6,988 bases of DNA from Peptococcaceae bacterium (GCA_017532485.1 JAFXJE010000011.1:1-6988); one strand, 5' to 3'; counted from the first letter of the stretch, positions 1-6,311 are shown. Numbers and translations are program-made. The notes: generated by a model from the letters alone, not told the origin.

Positions 1-283
1 ACACACAAAATTCACAGCAGAAGTATACGTATTAAATAAAGAAGAAGGTGGTCGTCATAAACCATTCTTCGATGGTTACAGACCACAATTCTACTTCAGA
101 ACAACAGACGTAACAGGCGTAATCAAATTACCAGAAGGAACAGAAATGGTAATGCCTGGTGATAACGTAACAATGGAAGTAGAATTAATCACAACAATCG
201 CTATGGAAGAAGGCTTACGTTTTGCTATCCGTGAAGGTGGCCGTACAGTAGGTTCTGGCGTAGTATCCAGCATTATTGAATAA
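1..283 (+). CDS. tuf: Elongation factor Tu (EF-Tu), C-terminal part, cut by window start
   Basis: EF-Tu is the GTPase that carries aminoacyl-tRNA to the ribosome. Only the last 93 codons are present (first complete codon at position 2, stop TAA at 281-283), against about 395 residues in the whole protein, so the GTPase domain lies outside the window. The visible part is beta-barrel domain 3. It contains the family signatures GGRHKPFFDGYRPQFYFRTT, the TDVTG turn, EMVMPGDN and the terminal block LRFAIREGGRTVGSGVV. Codon choice is narrow (ACA, GAA, GTA, TTA, CGT), as expected for a very highly expressed gene and clearly different from the genes that follow. A terminator comes directly after the stop, so this copy ends its transcription unit; in many str operons rpsJ and the S10 genes follow tuf instead. 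Identification is essentially certain. Confidence 0.97.
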   Translation, partial: HTKFTAEVYVLNKEEGGRHKPFFDGYRPQFYFRTTDVTGVIKLPEGTEMVMPGDNVTMEVELITTIAMEEGLRFAIREGGRTVGSGVVSSIIE

Positions 284-303
284 TTATCTCTTAAGAGATA
301 GAT

Positions 304-340
304 AAAAAGAGGATGTCCGATGTGGACATCCCCTTTTTTA
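304..340 (+). terminator. Rho-independent terminator of tuf
   Basis: An 8-bp perfect stem, GGATGTCC (311-318) with GGACATCC (324-331), closes a 5-nt loop and is followed by CC and a run of six T (334-339). An A-rich stretch before the stem can pair with the T-run. A separate perfect 16-bp palindrome, TATCTCTTAAGAGATA (285-300), lies between the tuf stop and this hairpin. Confidence 0.9.
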
Positions 341-355
341 GTATAAAGTAGGTGT

Positions 356-679
356 TTGAATTTGTTTTTAGAATATACTATTATTTTTATTATTATATTT
401 GGCTTAACTTTGCCAGTTAATTATCTTATTATAAGGAATATAATTGCCTCTTTTAAATTATTAAAAGAGATAATAAGTGACAATGAGGAAATTATAGAAA
501 AATATCAACGCGAGCAAATTGAAGAAAATTTGAAAAAATTGAAGGAAAAAGAAGAGCATGGTTACTTGGTCTATTATGTACAGCGCATAAAAAAATGGTT
601 GAAAAAGAATAGTTTTAATCTATATGTTCTTTTCCTTTTTTTAGGTTTAGTATTTTTGTATTTTTATGATAAAAAATAG
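356..679 (+). CDS. Unrecognised small two-helix membrane protein (107 aa)
   Basis: I do not recognise a family. The protein has a hydrophobic helix at about residues 5-30, a highly charged stretch at 38-68 (repeated E and K, probably helical or coiled-coil), a basic patch near 77-85 (RIKKWLKKN) and a second hydrophobic helix at 88-104, ending in DKK. Two membrane passes joined by a charged loop are the likely topology. No ATG start is available. TTG at 356 is the longest reading, but TTG at 362 is better spaced (7 nt) from the AGGTG at 350-354, so the true start may be 362 (105 aa). The gene begins only 16 bp after the tuf terminator with no clear promoter between, so it may rely on read-through. 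Its stop codon is inside the next terminator stem. The sequence is very AT-rich. That it is coding is likely, not certain. Confidence 0.6.
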   Translation: MNLFLEYTIIFIIIFGLTLPVNYLIIRNIIASFKLLKEIISDNEEIIEKYQREQIEENLKKLKEKEEHGYLVYYVQRIKKWLKKNSFNLYVLFLFLGLVFLYFYDKK

Positions 680-720
680 TCCTTGTCCAGCAAAATGTTG
701 GACAAGGACTATTTATCTTT
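674..720. terminator. Bidirectional terminator between convergent genes
   Basis: Bases 674-689 pair with 699-714 without mismatch, giving a 16-bp stem around a 9-nt loop (690-698). The core arms are AGTCCTTGTCCA and TGGACAAGGACT. Read on the minus strand the stem is followed by a run of T (the A-run at 671-676). Read on the plus strand it is followed by ATTTATCTTTT. It therefore serves both the 107-aa gene on the plus strand and the ybjQ-type gene on the minus strand, and it overlaps the stop codon of the former. Confidence 0.88.
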
Positions 721-1031
721 TAAACAAATTTTACAGCTGTGCCGTAGACGATTACTTCAGCTGCACCTTGCATGATGGCAGAGGAGGCGTAACGGATGTT
801 GACAATACCGTCAGCTCCTAAGGCTTCTGCTTCTTCAACCATGCGTTTAGTAGCTAAAGCACGAGCTTCATTCATCATGTCGTTGTAAGCGTTTAATTCC
901 CCACCGACTAAAGTTTTTAAGCCTTGGGTAATATCTTTGCCGAGATGTTTAGATTGAATAGTACTGCCTTTTACTAAAGTAAGAGTTTCCAATTCTTTGC
1001 CGCTGATATAATCAGTATTTACTAAGATCAT
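720..1031 (-). CDS. YbjQ/UPF0145 family protein (heavy-metal-binding domain type)
   Basis: This is a 103-residue member of the YbjQ family (DUF74), small soluble proteins that assemble into rings; the family is often labelled heavy-metal-binding, but its physiological role is not settled. Visible family features are GKELETLTLVKGSTIQSKH (residues 11-29), the GLKTLVGGELNAY block (37-49), the helix with EARALA (55-60), LGADGIVNIRY (71-81) and the last strand VYGTAVKFV. The start is placed at ATG 1031. GTG at 1040 would add three residues but is part of the AAGGTGA ribosome-binding site. That site lies inside the end of the upstream minus-strand gene, and the two genes overlap by 20 bp, which points to translational coupling. 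The neighbouring product is a small membrane protein, so a membrane-linked role is possible but unproven. Length matches the family. Confidence 0.9.
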   Translation of the reverse strand: MILVNTDYISGKELETLTLVKGSTIQSKHLGKDITQGLKTLVGGELNAYNDMMNEARALATKRMVEEAEALGADGIVNIRYASSAIMQGAAEVIVYGTAVKFV

Positions 1032-1236
1032 CTTCTTCACCTTTCTTTATTTCATTTATTCTATCTATGCAAACTTTGACCATAAGTATAGAAAAGATAA
1101 GAGGGAAAATACCTAAAACGTATTTCCAAACTCCGTCAACTACAGAAATTAAAAAGCCAAAGTAAACAACATAATAAAGTATCATTAAAATAGAAACAAT
1201 AATGGGGGCTATCATTTTCTTGCTGTGAGTTTGCAA
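1012..1236 (-). CDS. Small two-helix membrane protein (74 aa), upstream partner of the YbjQ-type gene
   Basis: I cannot assign a family. The protein has a short basic N-terminus (HSKK), hydrophobic helices at about residues 8-31 and 38-58, and a charged C-terminal tail (DRINEIKKGEEDDLSKY) likely facing the cytoplasm. The start is TTG at 1236, preceded by AAGGA (1250-1246) with a 9-nt spacer. The internal ATG at 1215 would cut off the basic end and has only a weak ribosome-binding site. The 3' end overlaps the YbjQ-type gene by 20 bp and carries that gene's ribosome-binding site, so the two are almost certainly one operon. Conserved pairing could suggest that the membrane protein anchors or works with the YbjQ ring; this is inference from position alone. 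Confidence 0.7.
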   Translation of the reverse strand: MQTHSKKMIAPIIVSILMILYYVVYFGFLISVVDGVWKYVLGIFPLIFSILMVKVCIDRINEIKKGEEDDLSKY

Positions 1237-1268
1237 AATACCACATCCTTATATATCTTTCACTTAAA

Positions 1269-1277
1269 ATTTTATCA
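1269..1277 (-). promoter_or_regulatory. Probable extended -10 promoter for the minus-strand pair
   Basis: On the minus strand the sequence reads TGATAAAAT: a TG-n extension and a -10 hexamer TAAAAT (5 of 6 to consensus). Transcription would start near 1262, about 26 nt before the TTG start, leaving room for the AAGGA site. No good -35 hexamer is seen at 16-18 bp, so the call depends on the extended -10. Confidence 0.4.
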
Positions 1278-1315
1278 TATTCTCTAGATTTTAGATAGTT
1301 CTATTATGTGAAATA

Positions 1316-1324
1316 TGTTATAAT
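1316..1324 (+). promoter_or_regulatory. Extended -10 promoter of mqo
   Basis: The sequence TGTTATAAT gives a TG-n extension with a perfect -10 hexamer at 1319-1324. The -35 position is weak (TAGTTC at 1296-1301, 17-bp spacer). Transcription should begin near 1331, about 30 nt before the mqo ATG. This argues against the upstream in-frame TTG at 1328 as the translation start. Confidence 0.65.
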
Positions 1325-1360
1325 TAATTGTTAAAGAATAACCAGGAGGCAGGGCAAGAG

Positions 1361-2845
1361 ATGAACAATACACAGAATACATCAGATGTGATTTTAATCG
1401 GTGCCGGCATTATGAGTGCAACCTTAGGTGCTTTTTTCAAGGAACTGGCACCTGAATGGAAGATTAGCGTATTTGAAAAATTACCATCTGCCGGTATGGA
1501 AAGTACCGATGAATGGAATAATGCAGGGACAGGACATTCTGCATTATGTGAATTGAATTATACGGTGGAAAAAGCTGACGGAACTATGGATATTTCCAAA
1601 GCTATCCGCATTAATGAACAATTTCAATTATCTAGACAATTTTGGTCTTATTTAGTTGAACAAAAATTAATTGACCGTCCAGAAGACTTTATCATGCCTT
1701 TACCACATATCAGTATGGTTCAGGGTGAAGATAATGTGCGTTTCTTGAAAAAAAGATATGAAGCTTTGTCACAAATACCACAATTTCAAGGTATGGAATA
1801 TACCGAAGATAAAGAAATCTTGCGTCAATGGATGCCATTAATTATGGAAAATCGTCGTGAAGACGAAGTGATGGCAGCTACCAAAATTGACACTGGTACT
1901 GATGTTAATTTTGGGGCTTTGACTAGAACTTTATTTAAAAACATGGCTGAACAAGGTGTCAATATTCATTATCAACATTTAGTGCAGGATTTGAAGCAAA
2001 ATGCTGATAAAACTTGGACTGTAAAAGTAAAAAATCTTGCTGACGGGACAACTATTGAGCATACTGCTAAGTTTGTCTTTATCGGTGGTGGCGGCAGCAG
2101 CTTATTGTTACTGCAAAAATCAGGTATTGTTGAGGGGAAAGGTATTGGCGGCTTCCCAATCAGCGGGTTATTTATGGTTTGTGAAAATGAAGAAGTAGTG
2201 GAAAAACATTTTGCCAAGGTTTATGGTAAAGCACGCGTAGGCGCACCACCAATGTCAGTGCCACATTTAGATACTCGCTATATTGATGGCAAACGCACTT
2301 TGTTGTTTGGACCATTCGCAGGCTTTTCGCCACGCTTCTTAAAGACAGGCTCTTTATTTGATTTAATAAAATCTGTTAAACCACATAATATTTTAACATT
2401 GTTGGCATCTGCTTTCAAACAAGTTCCTTTGATTAAGTATTTGGTGCAGCAGTTATTGTTATCTGATAAAGACAGATTAAAAGAATTGCAAGAATTTGTG
2501 CCAAATGCACAGTTGAAAGACTGGCGTGTTGTCGTTTCTGGTCAACGCGTACAGGTAATCAAAGATACTAAAGAGGGGGGCAAAGGGACTTTGCAGTTTG
2601 GGACAGAAGTTATTTGTTCTGCTGACGGCTCCATTTCTGCTCTATTAGGAGCTTCCCCTGGTGCTTCTACAGCTGTTCATGTAATGTTGGAAATTTTAGG
2701 TCGCTGCTTCCCAGAAAAAATGGAGGAATGGGAACCTAAGATTAAGGAAATGATTCCGTCTTATGGGATTAATTTAACAGAAAACCCTGATATATTCCGT
2801 CAAGTACAGGAAGATACAGCAAAAACATTAGGTTTAGTAAAATAA
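1361..2845 (+). CDS. mqo: Malate:quinone oxidoreductase (Mqo)
   Basis: Mqo is a peripheral membrane FAD enzyme that oxidises malate to oxaloacetate and passes the electrons to quinone (EC 1.1.5.4), an alternative to NAD-linked malate dehydrogenase. The N-terminus has the FAD-binding beta-alpha-beta fold with GAGIMS at residues 14-19 and the acidic end of strand 2 at E39 (SVFEKL). The Mqo-specific block EWNNAGTGHSAL follows at 51-62. Other family segments are IGGGGSSLLLLQKSGI, GGFPISGLF, RVGAPPMSVPHLDTRYIDGK and the C-terminal GTEVICSADGSISALLGASP. At 494 residues it is full length. The start ATG 1361 is chosen because AGGAGG lies at 1344-1349 with an 11-nt spacer; an in-frame TTG at 1328 sits upstream of both the ribosome-binding site and the probable transcription start. 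The gene has its own promoter and terminator and looks monocistronic. Confidence 0.95.
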   Translation: MNNTQNTSDVILIGAGIMSATLGAFFKELAPEWKISVFEKLPSAGMESTDEWNNAGTGHSALCELNYTVEKADGTMDISKAIRINEQFQLSRQFWSYLVEQKLIDRPEDFIMPLPHISMVQGEDNVRFLKKRYEALSQIPQFQGMEYTEDKEILRQWMPLIMENRREDEVMAATKIDTGTDVNFGALTRTLFKNMAEQGVNIHYQHLVQDLKQNADKTWTVKVKNLADGTTIEHTAKFVFIGGGGSSLLLLQKSGIVEGKGIGGFPISGLFMVCENEEVVEKHFAKVYGKARVGAPPMSVPHLDTRYIDGKRTLLFGPFAGFSPRFLKTGSLFDLIKSVKPHNILTLLASAFKQVPLIKYLVQQLLLSDKDRLKELQEFVPNAQLKDWRVVVSGQRVQVIKDTKEGGKGTLQFGTEVICSADGSISALLGASPGASTAVHVMLEILGRCFPEKMEEWEPKIKEMIPSYGINLTENPDIFRQVQEDTAKTLGLVK

Positions 2846-2850
2846 AAGAT

Positions 2851-2880
2851 AAAGCCTTCTCTTGCTTGGGAAGGCTTTTC
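2851..2880 (+). terminator. Terminator after mqo
   Basis: Stem AAAGCCTTC (2851-2859) pairs with GAAGGCTTT (2870-2878), and two more pairs (one G-T) can shorten the loop. The T-tract is short (TTTTC), so termination may be incomplete. The next gene starts only 37 bp downstream without a visible promoter, so leakage through this hairpin could feed it. Confidence 0.75.
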
Positions 2881-2916
2881 TTGCAGAAAAATGAAAGTAG
2901 GAAACGAGAGGATAAT

Positions 2917-3288
2917 ATGGGGAAAAGAAATAGTCAGAAAGATAAACAAAAAAAGACTAATCTCGGCCAGGCAAAAATTACTGCAGTGCAGCAGCAAGAA
3001 CAACAGGAAAAGAAGAAAAAATTCTCTAAGTTAGCTTTTGCATTGATTATAATTGGGGTAGTGCTGATGGTTTGTTCAGCAGGTTTTTATACAGCAGCAC
3101 CTAATGTATATCAATTAATGCAGGCTGCTTGTTATTTTCTTGTTTGCTTGGGTGGGGTAACTTTTGCTTTAACGTCTCGCTTTGAGGAAGATAAGCAGAA
3201 ACAAAATAATATAAAATTATTAGGTTTGATATTTATTATAGTTGCTGGGGGACGTTTGTTAACTATCTTTTTCCATGCAATGTTTTAA
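2917..3288 (+). CDS. Unrecognised three-helix membrane protein (123 aa) upstream of hemW
   Basis: I do not recognise a family. The first 36 residues are strongly basic and glutamine-rich (KRNSQKDKQKK, VQQQEQQEKKKK) and probably cytoplasmic. Three hydrophobic helices follow at about 38-59, 66-86 and 99-119; the loop after the second is charged (RFEEDKQKQ). The start is ATG 2917, with GAGAGG at 2906-2911 five bases upstream. A longer in-frame reading from TTG 2866 would begin inside the mqo terminator hairpin and is rejected. The stop is followed 24 bp later by the hemW start, so the two genes are probably cotranscribed. The basic tail could contact RNA or acidic lipids, but nothing in the sequence decides that. 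Confidence 0.7.
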   Translation: MGKRNSQKDKQKKTNLGQAKITAVQQQEQQEKKKKFSKLAFALIIIGVVLMVCSAGFYTAAPNVYQLMQAACYFLVCLGGVTFALTSRFEEDKQKQNNIKLLGLIFIIVAGGRLLTIFFHAMF

Positions 3289-3312
3289 GTTAGAGAGAAG
3301 GGTAGATAGAGT

Positions 3313-4446
3313 ATGATCAAGGCCGTTTATATTCATATTCCTTTTTGTCCACAAAAATGTAATTATTGCGACTTTTTAAGCTTTCAGCAGATGAAAGAAG
3401 AGAGAATGGCAGCCTATGTGCAAGCCTTATGTCAAGAATTGCGATTAGGTGCTGCTCAATATGAGCTGCAGCCACAGACCATCTTTATTGGTGGTGGTAC
3501 GCCCACTTGTTTGCCATTGGAGTTATTGCAGCAGCTTTTAGAACAAGTGCAGGAACTTTTAGTGACTCCAGCTTTACAAGAATATACGGTAGAGGCTAAT
3601 CCAGGAACTTTGACAGCTGAAAAATTGAATTTGTTGCGAGAACTGGGCGTTAATCGTCTTTCTTTAGGTGTTCAGAGCGATACGGTGGAGCAGCTTAGCT
3701 TATTAGGGAGAATTCATGATTATCAAGAGGTAGAGCAATCGGTACAAATGGCTCGCGAGGCAGGTTTTACTAATCTTAATCTTGATTTAATGTATGGTAT
3801 TACAAACCAAACTTTAGAACAGTGGCAAGCTACATTACAGCATGTGTTGGCTTTAGAGCCTGAACATATTTCACTTTATCAGCTAAATATAGAAGAAGGA
3901 ACACCACTGTATCAACGGCTGCAAAAAGGAGAAATAGAACTGTTTGACGACGAAACGGCTGAGGAAATGTATCGTGCAGCACAGCAAATTACGAAACAAT
4001 ACGGTTATGAGCAATATGAAATTTCTAATTATGCTCGCGAAGGTTTTGCTAGTGAGCATAATCAAGTTTATTGGCGAACGGAAAATTATCTTGCCTTTGG
4101 GCTGGGGGCGTGTTCCTTTATAAGTCCACGACGCTGGAATAATTTGACGCATTTACACGAATATCAGCAAGCTGTTTTTAACGGTCAACTGCCACAAGGA
4201 GAGGAAGAAAGCTTAACGCATAAGGAGCGAATGAGCGAGACTGTCTTTATGGCATTACGAATGAATAAAGGGTTGAAAGAAGCTGATTTCAAGGAACGCT
4301 TTGGTTTAACTTTGGAGCAAGCTTTTCCAGAGGCTTGTCGCAAATGTCAGCAAGAAGGCTGGTTAGAAAAAGAAGTGGGCTATTGGCGTTTAACGGAAGC
4401 AGGGCGTGTTTTAGGTAATTTGGTTTTTCTGGAATTTATTGAGTAA
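3313..4446 (+). CDS. hemW: Radical SAM heme chaperone HemW
   Basis: HemW binds heme and a 4Fe-4S cluster and is thought to deliver heme to membrane proteins of the respiratory chain; older annotations call it oxygen-independent coproporphyrinogen III oxidase. The radical SAM motif CX3CX2C is at C12, C16 and C19, followed by DF. The extra cysteine of true HemN (CX3CX2CXC) is absent, which supports HemW. Further family motifs are GGGTPT (60-65), the VEANPGT strand with E94, RLSLGVQS, LNLDLMYGI, YEISNYA and SEHNQVYW. At 377 residues it is full length. The ATG at 3313 has an AAGGG ribosome-binding site about 10 nt upstream. It follows the 123-aa membrane gene by 24 bp and precedes lrgA by 26 bp. 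HemW is commonly near hrcA in Bacillota; here three genes intervene. Confidence 0.93.
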   Translation: MIKAVYIHIPFCPQKCNYCDFLSFQQMKEERMAAYVQALCQELRLGAAQYELQPQTIFIGGGTPTCLPLELLQQLLEQVQELLVTPALQEYTVEANPGTLTAEKLNLLRELGVNRLSLGVQSDTVEQLSLLGRIHDYQEVEQSVQMAREAGFTNLNLDLMYGITNQTLEQWQATLQHVLALEPEHISLYQLNIEEGTPLYQRLQKGEIELFDDETAEEMYRAAQQITKQYGYEQYEISNYAREGFASEHNQVYWRTENYLAFGLGACSFISPRRWNNLTHLHEYQQAVFNGQLPQGEEESLTHKERMSETVFMALRMNKGLKEADFKERFGLTLEQAFPEACRKCQQEGWLEKEVGYWRLTEAGRVLGNLVFLEFIE

Positions 4447-4472
4447 TTAAAAAGGAAAATGAGGCGAAAAAA

Positions 4473-4850
4473 ATGAAATTATTAATGCAGCTGGCTATAG
4501 TCTTTTTGATTTGTTTGCTGGGAGAAATTATTGCAGCTATTTTGCCATTCCCTTTTCCAGCTAGTGTAATCAGCATGATTTTAGTTTTTTTAGTATTATT
4601 TTCGGGTGTTTTAAAGGTAGCCCATATTAGTACGCCGGCAGAATTTATGTTGGGTAATATGGCTTTTTTCTTTATTGGACCTGCAGTATCTATTTTTGAT
4701 AATTTGCAATATTTAGAAGGGAAATTAGGCATAATTCTATTGATTTGCTTTATCACCACTATTTTGACTTTTATCATTACCGCTTATACTGTTTCGATGG
4801 CAGTTCGCTTGGAAGATAAGTGGAGAAAGCGAGGTCAGAAACATGCTTAA
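4473..4850 (+). CDS. LrgA/CidA family holin-like membrane protein
   Basis: LrgA/CidA proteins are small polytopic membrane proteins linked in staphylococci to murein hydrolase control and cell lysis, and in other bacteria to pyruvate uptake or overflow metabolism. The 125-residue product has four predicted membrane helices and the family pattern of a first helix with GEIIAAILPFPFPASVISM (residues 17-35) and a central FMLGNMAFFFIGPAVSI segment (58-74). The tail RLEDKWRKRGQKHA is basic, as usual for the family. ATG 4473 has GAGG at 4461-4464, 8 nt upstream. The gene overlaps lrgB by 8 bp, the standard lrgAB arrangement, so the products likely act together. LrgA and CidA cannot be told apart from sequence alone; no LytTR-type regulator is visible nearby. 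Confidence 0.9.
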   Translation: MKLLMQLAIVFLICLLGEIIAAILPFPFPASVISMILVFLVLFSGVLKVAHISTPAEFMLGNMAFFFIGPAVSIFDNLQYLEGKLGIILLICFITTILTFIITAYTVSMAVRLEDKWRKRGQKHA

Positions 4851-5526
4851 AGAAATTTTGTATTCACCTTATTTTGGGGTAGCTCTGGCAATTATTTGTT
4901 TTCAAATCGGTACTTTTATCCAACAAAAGCTGAGAACGCCAATCGCCAATCCGTTATTTATTGCTGCCTTATTAATAGTAGGTTTTTTGACTGTCTTTAA
5001 TATTCCAACAGCTGCTTTTTATGTGGGTAGTGATTTAATTGGTCTTTTTTTGGCACCAGCAACAGCTGCCTTAGCTGTACCAATGTACAAAAATTTGCAG
5101 GTTATTAAAGCTAACTTGTTACCTATTTTGTTAGGCACAATGGTTGGCTCCCTAAGCTGCGTTTTAATGATTGTGCTTTTTTGCCAAATTTTTGGTTTGA
5201 GTGAAACTATTCAATTATCTATGCTCAGCAAATCGACTACAATACCTATTGCGATGAGTATTACAGAGCAGCTGGGAGGAGTTGTACCGATTACGGTTGT
5301 TTGTGTAGTATTTACTGGTATTTTAGGCTCGATTATTACACCTTGGCTGATTAAAATTTGTCGTATTGATAATGAAGTTGCCCAAGGTATTGGGATTGGT
5401 ACTTGTAGTCATGCAGTAGGTACAACAAAAGCTGTAGAGCTGGGAGAAATACAGGGTGCCATGAGTGGGATTGCCATGGGTTTGGCAGGTCTTTTTACGG
5501 TGTTTTGGGCGCTGTTGCTTTTATAA
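4843..5526 (+). CDS. lrgB: LrgB family membrane protein, partner of LrgA
   Basis: LrgB is the larger integral membrane partner of LrgA/CidA, in the same proposed lysis-control or pyruvate-transport system. The 227-residue protein is hydrophobic throughout (about six or seven helices) and carries the family motifs LAPATAALAVPMYKN (70-84), SKSTTIPIA (129-137) and GIGIGTCSHAVGTTKA (182-197), plus a final GIAMGLAGLFT segment. ATG 4843 lies inside the end of lrgA (8-bp overlap), with GAGGT at 4831-4835, so translation is probably coupled. Length is normal and nothing is missing. The end of this gene contains the probable promoter of the next gene. Confidence 0.93.
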   Translation: MLKEILYSPYFGVALAIICFQIGTFIQQKLRTPIANPLFIAALLIVGFLTVFNIPTAAFYVGSDLIGLFLAPATAALAVPMYKNLQVIKANLLPILLGTMVGSLSCVLMIVLFCQIFGLSETIQLSMLSKSTTIPIAMSITEQLGGVVPITVVCVVFTGILGSIITPWLIKICRIDNEVAQGIGIGTCSHAVGTTKAVELGEIQGAMSGIAMGLAGLFTVFWALLLL

Positions 5527-5543
5527 AAGCAAAGTGTTATAAT
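5515..5543 (+). promoter_or_regulatory. Promoter of the TrhA/hemolysin III gene
   Basis: TTGCTT (5515-5520), a 17-bp spacer and TATAAT (5538-5543), with a TG-n extension at 5535-5537, form an extended -10 promoter. The -35 hexamer lies in the last codons of lrgB. The transcript would start near 5550 and have a leader of about 65 nt. The gene can therefore be transcribed independently of the hemW-lrgAB run. Confidence 0.6.
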
Positions 5544-5615
5544 AAACTATGTTAAGTAGTTATCAAGACTAGATAATTGGTTAAAAAAGGAAAGACTGAG
5601 AAAGGGGCAAGTATT

Positions 5616-6269
5616 ATGCATTGGTATTTGACAAAAGCAAGGGACCCGATTAGTAGTTTAACTCATTTATATGGAGCGATATTTTCTGGTGTGGCAATTA
5701 TTTTGCTGCTTACGAAAACAATATTTTGGTCAAATCCTACCTTAAATAACATTTTGGCTGTAACACTTTTTGGTATTTCTTTATTGGCTCTTTACATTGC
5801 CAGTACCGTATATCATTTTTCGCGTGGGACAGAACGGCGCATTTTAATTTTGCGCAAATTAGATCATGCGATGATTTATGTTTTGATAGCCGGTACCTAT
5901 ACACCGATTTTACTTAGTTATTTAGCAGCTCCACGCAGTTATATCTTCACAGCGATTATGTGGATTTGTGCGTTGGGAGGGATTTCGCTGAAGCTTCTTT
6001 GGTTTGGGGCGCCACGTTGGCTGCAAACTGCACTTTATCTCGGCATGGGCTGGGCAATAGTTTTTGATTTATCTGCTCTGCAAGCTATTCCTGCAGGAGG
6101 CATAGGGCTTTTGCTGGCGGGTGGTGTTTGTTATACCATAGGTGGTATTGTTTACATGTTGAAGAAACCGAACCTGTCTAAAATGTTTGGCTTTCATGAG
6201 TTATTCCATGTTTTTGTCCTTTTGGGCAGTATCTTTCATTTTTTAATGATTTTTTTGTATGTAGCATAA
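5616..6269 (+). CDS. trhA: Hemolysin III / TrhA family (PAQR-type) seven-helix membrane protein
   Basis: Members of this family share the fold of eukaryotic PAQR receptors. The Bacillus prototype was called hemolysin III, while the Escherichia coli homologue TrhA (YqfA) has been linked to membrane homeostasis. The 217-residue product has seven hydrophobic helices. Likely metal-site residues typical of the family are present: S63 and H67 in STVYH, D83 in RKLDHAMIYVLIAGTYTP, and H194 and H198 in FHELFH near the last helix. Intermediate GGVCYTIGGIVYMLKKP is also characteristic. The start is ATG 5616, with AAAGGGG at 5601-5607 eight bases upstream. An in-frame TTG at 5577 would add 13 residues but lacks a suitable ribosome-binding site. 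The gene has its own promoter and ends at a strong hairpin. The old name implies a toxin, which the sequence does not demonstrate. Confidence 0.92.
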   Translation: MHWYLTKARDPISSLTHLYGAIFSGVAIILLLTKTIFWSNPTLNNILAVTLFGISLLALYIASTVYHFSRGTERRILILRKLDHAMIYVLIAGTYTPILLSYLAAPRSYIFTAIMWICALGGISLKLLWFGAPRWLQTALYLGMGWAIVFDLSALQAIPAGGIGLLLAGGVCYTIGGIVYMLKKPNLSKMFGFHELFHVFVLLGSIFHFLMIFLYVA

Positions 6270-6311
6270 AAAAGGGAGGCTGGGACAATATTTTGTCCTT
6301 GCCTCCCTTTT
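6270..6311 (+). terminator. Long hairpin terminator after trhA
   Basis: AAAAGGGAGGC (6270-6280) pairs with GCCTCCCTTTT (6301-6311). Inside it GGACAA (6283-6288) pairs with TTGTCC (6293-6298) around a TATT loop, with one G-T pair and one mismatch between the two helices. The T-tract is at the end of the right arm. This should insulate the hrcA promoter from upstream transcription. Confidence 0.8.

Noticed and set aside
91..273. Open frame on the minus strand opposite the tuf end
   Set aside because: The plus strand encodes highly conserved EF-Tu sequence; the reverse frame is a by-product of its biased codon use and has no recognisable product.
1972..2217. Minus-strand open frame inside mqo
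   Set aside because: It lies wholly within the well-supported Mqo coding sequence and shows no family features or ribosome-binding site.
2800..3003. Minus-strand open frame across the mqo end and the 123-aa gene
   Set aside because: It crosses a terminator and two plus-strand genes; its hydrophobic residues reflect the complement of A/G-rich sequence.
3883..4152. Minus-strand open frame inside hemW
   Set aside because: It is fully covered by conserved HemW sequence.
3313..4446. Reading this gene as HemN, coproporphyrinogen III dehydrogenase
   Set aside because: The fourth cysteine of the HemN motif is missing, and the size and motifs match HemW.
4436..4777. Minus-strand open frame opposite lrgA
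   Set aside because: The plus-strand LrgA frame has a proper ribosome-binding site, family motifs and the standard overlap with lrgB.
4473..6269. lrgA-lrgB-hemolysin III as a toxin or lysis cassette
   Set aside because: The names suggest toxins, but these are widespread housekeeping membrane families. trhA has its own promoter and there is no immunity, secretion or phage gene nearby.
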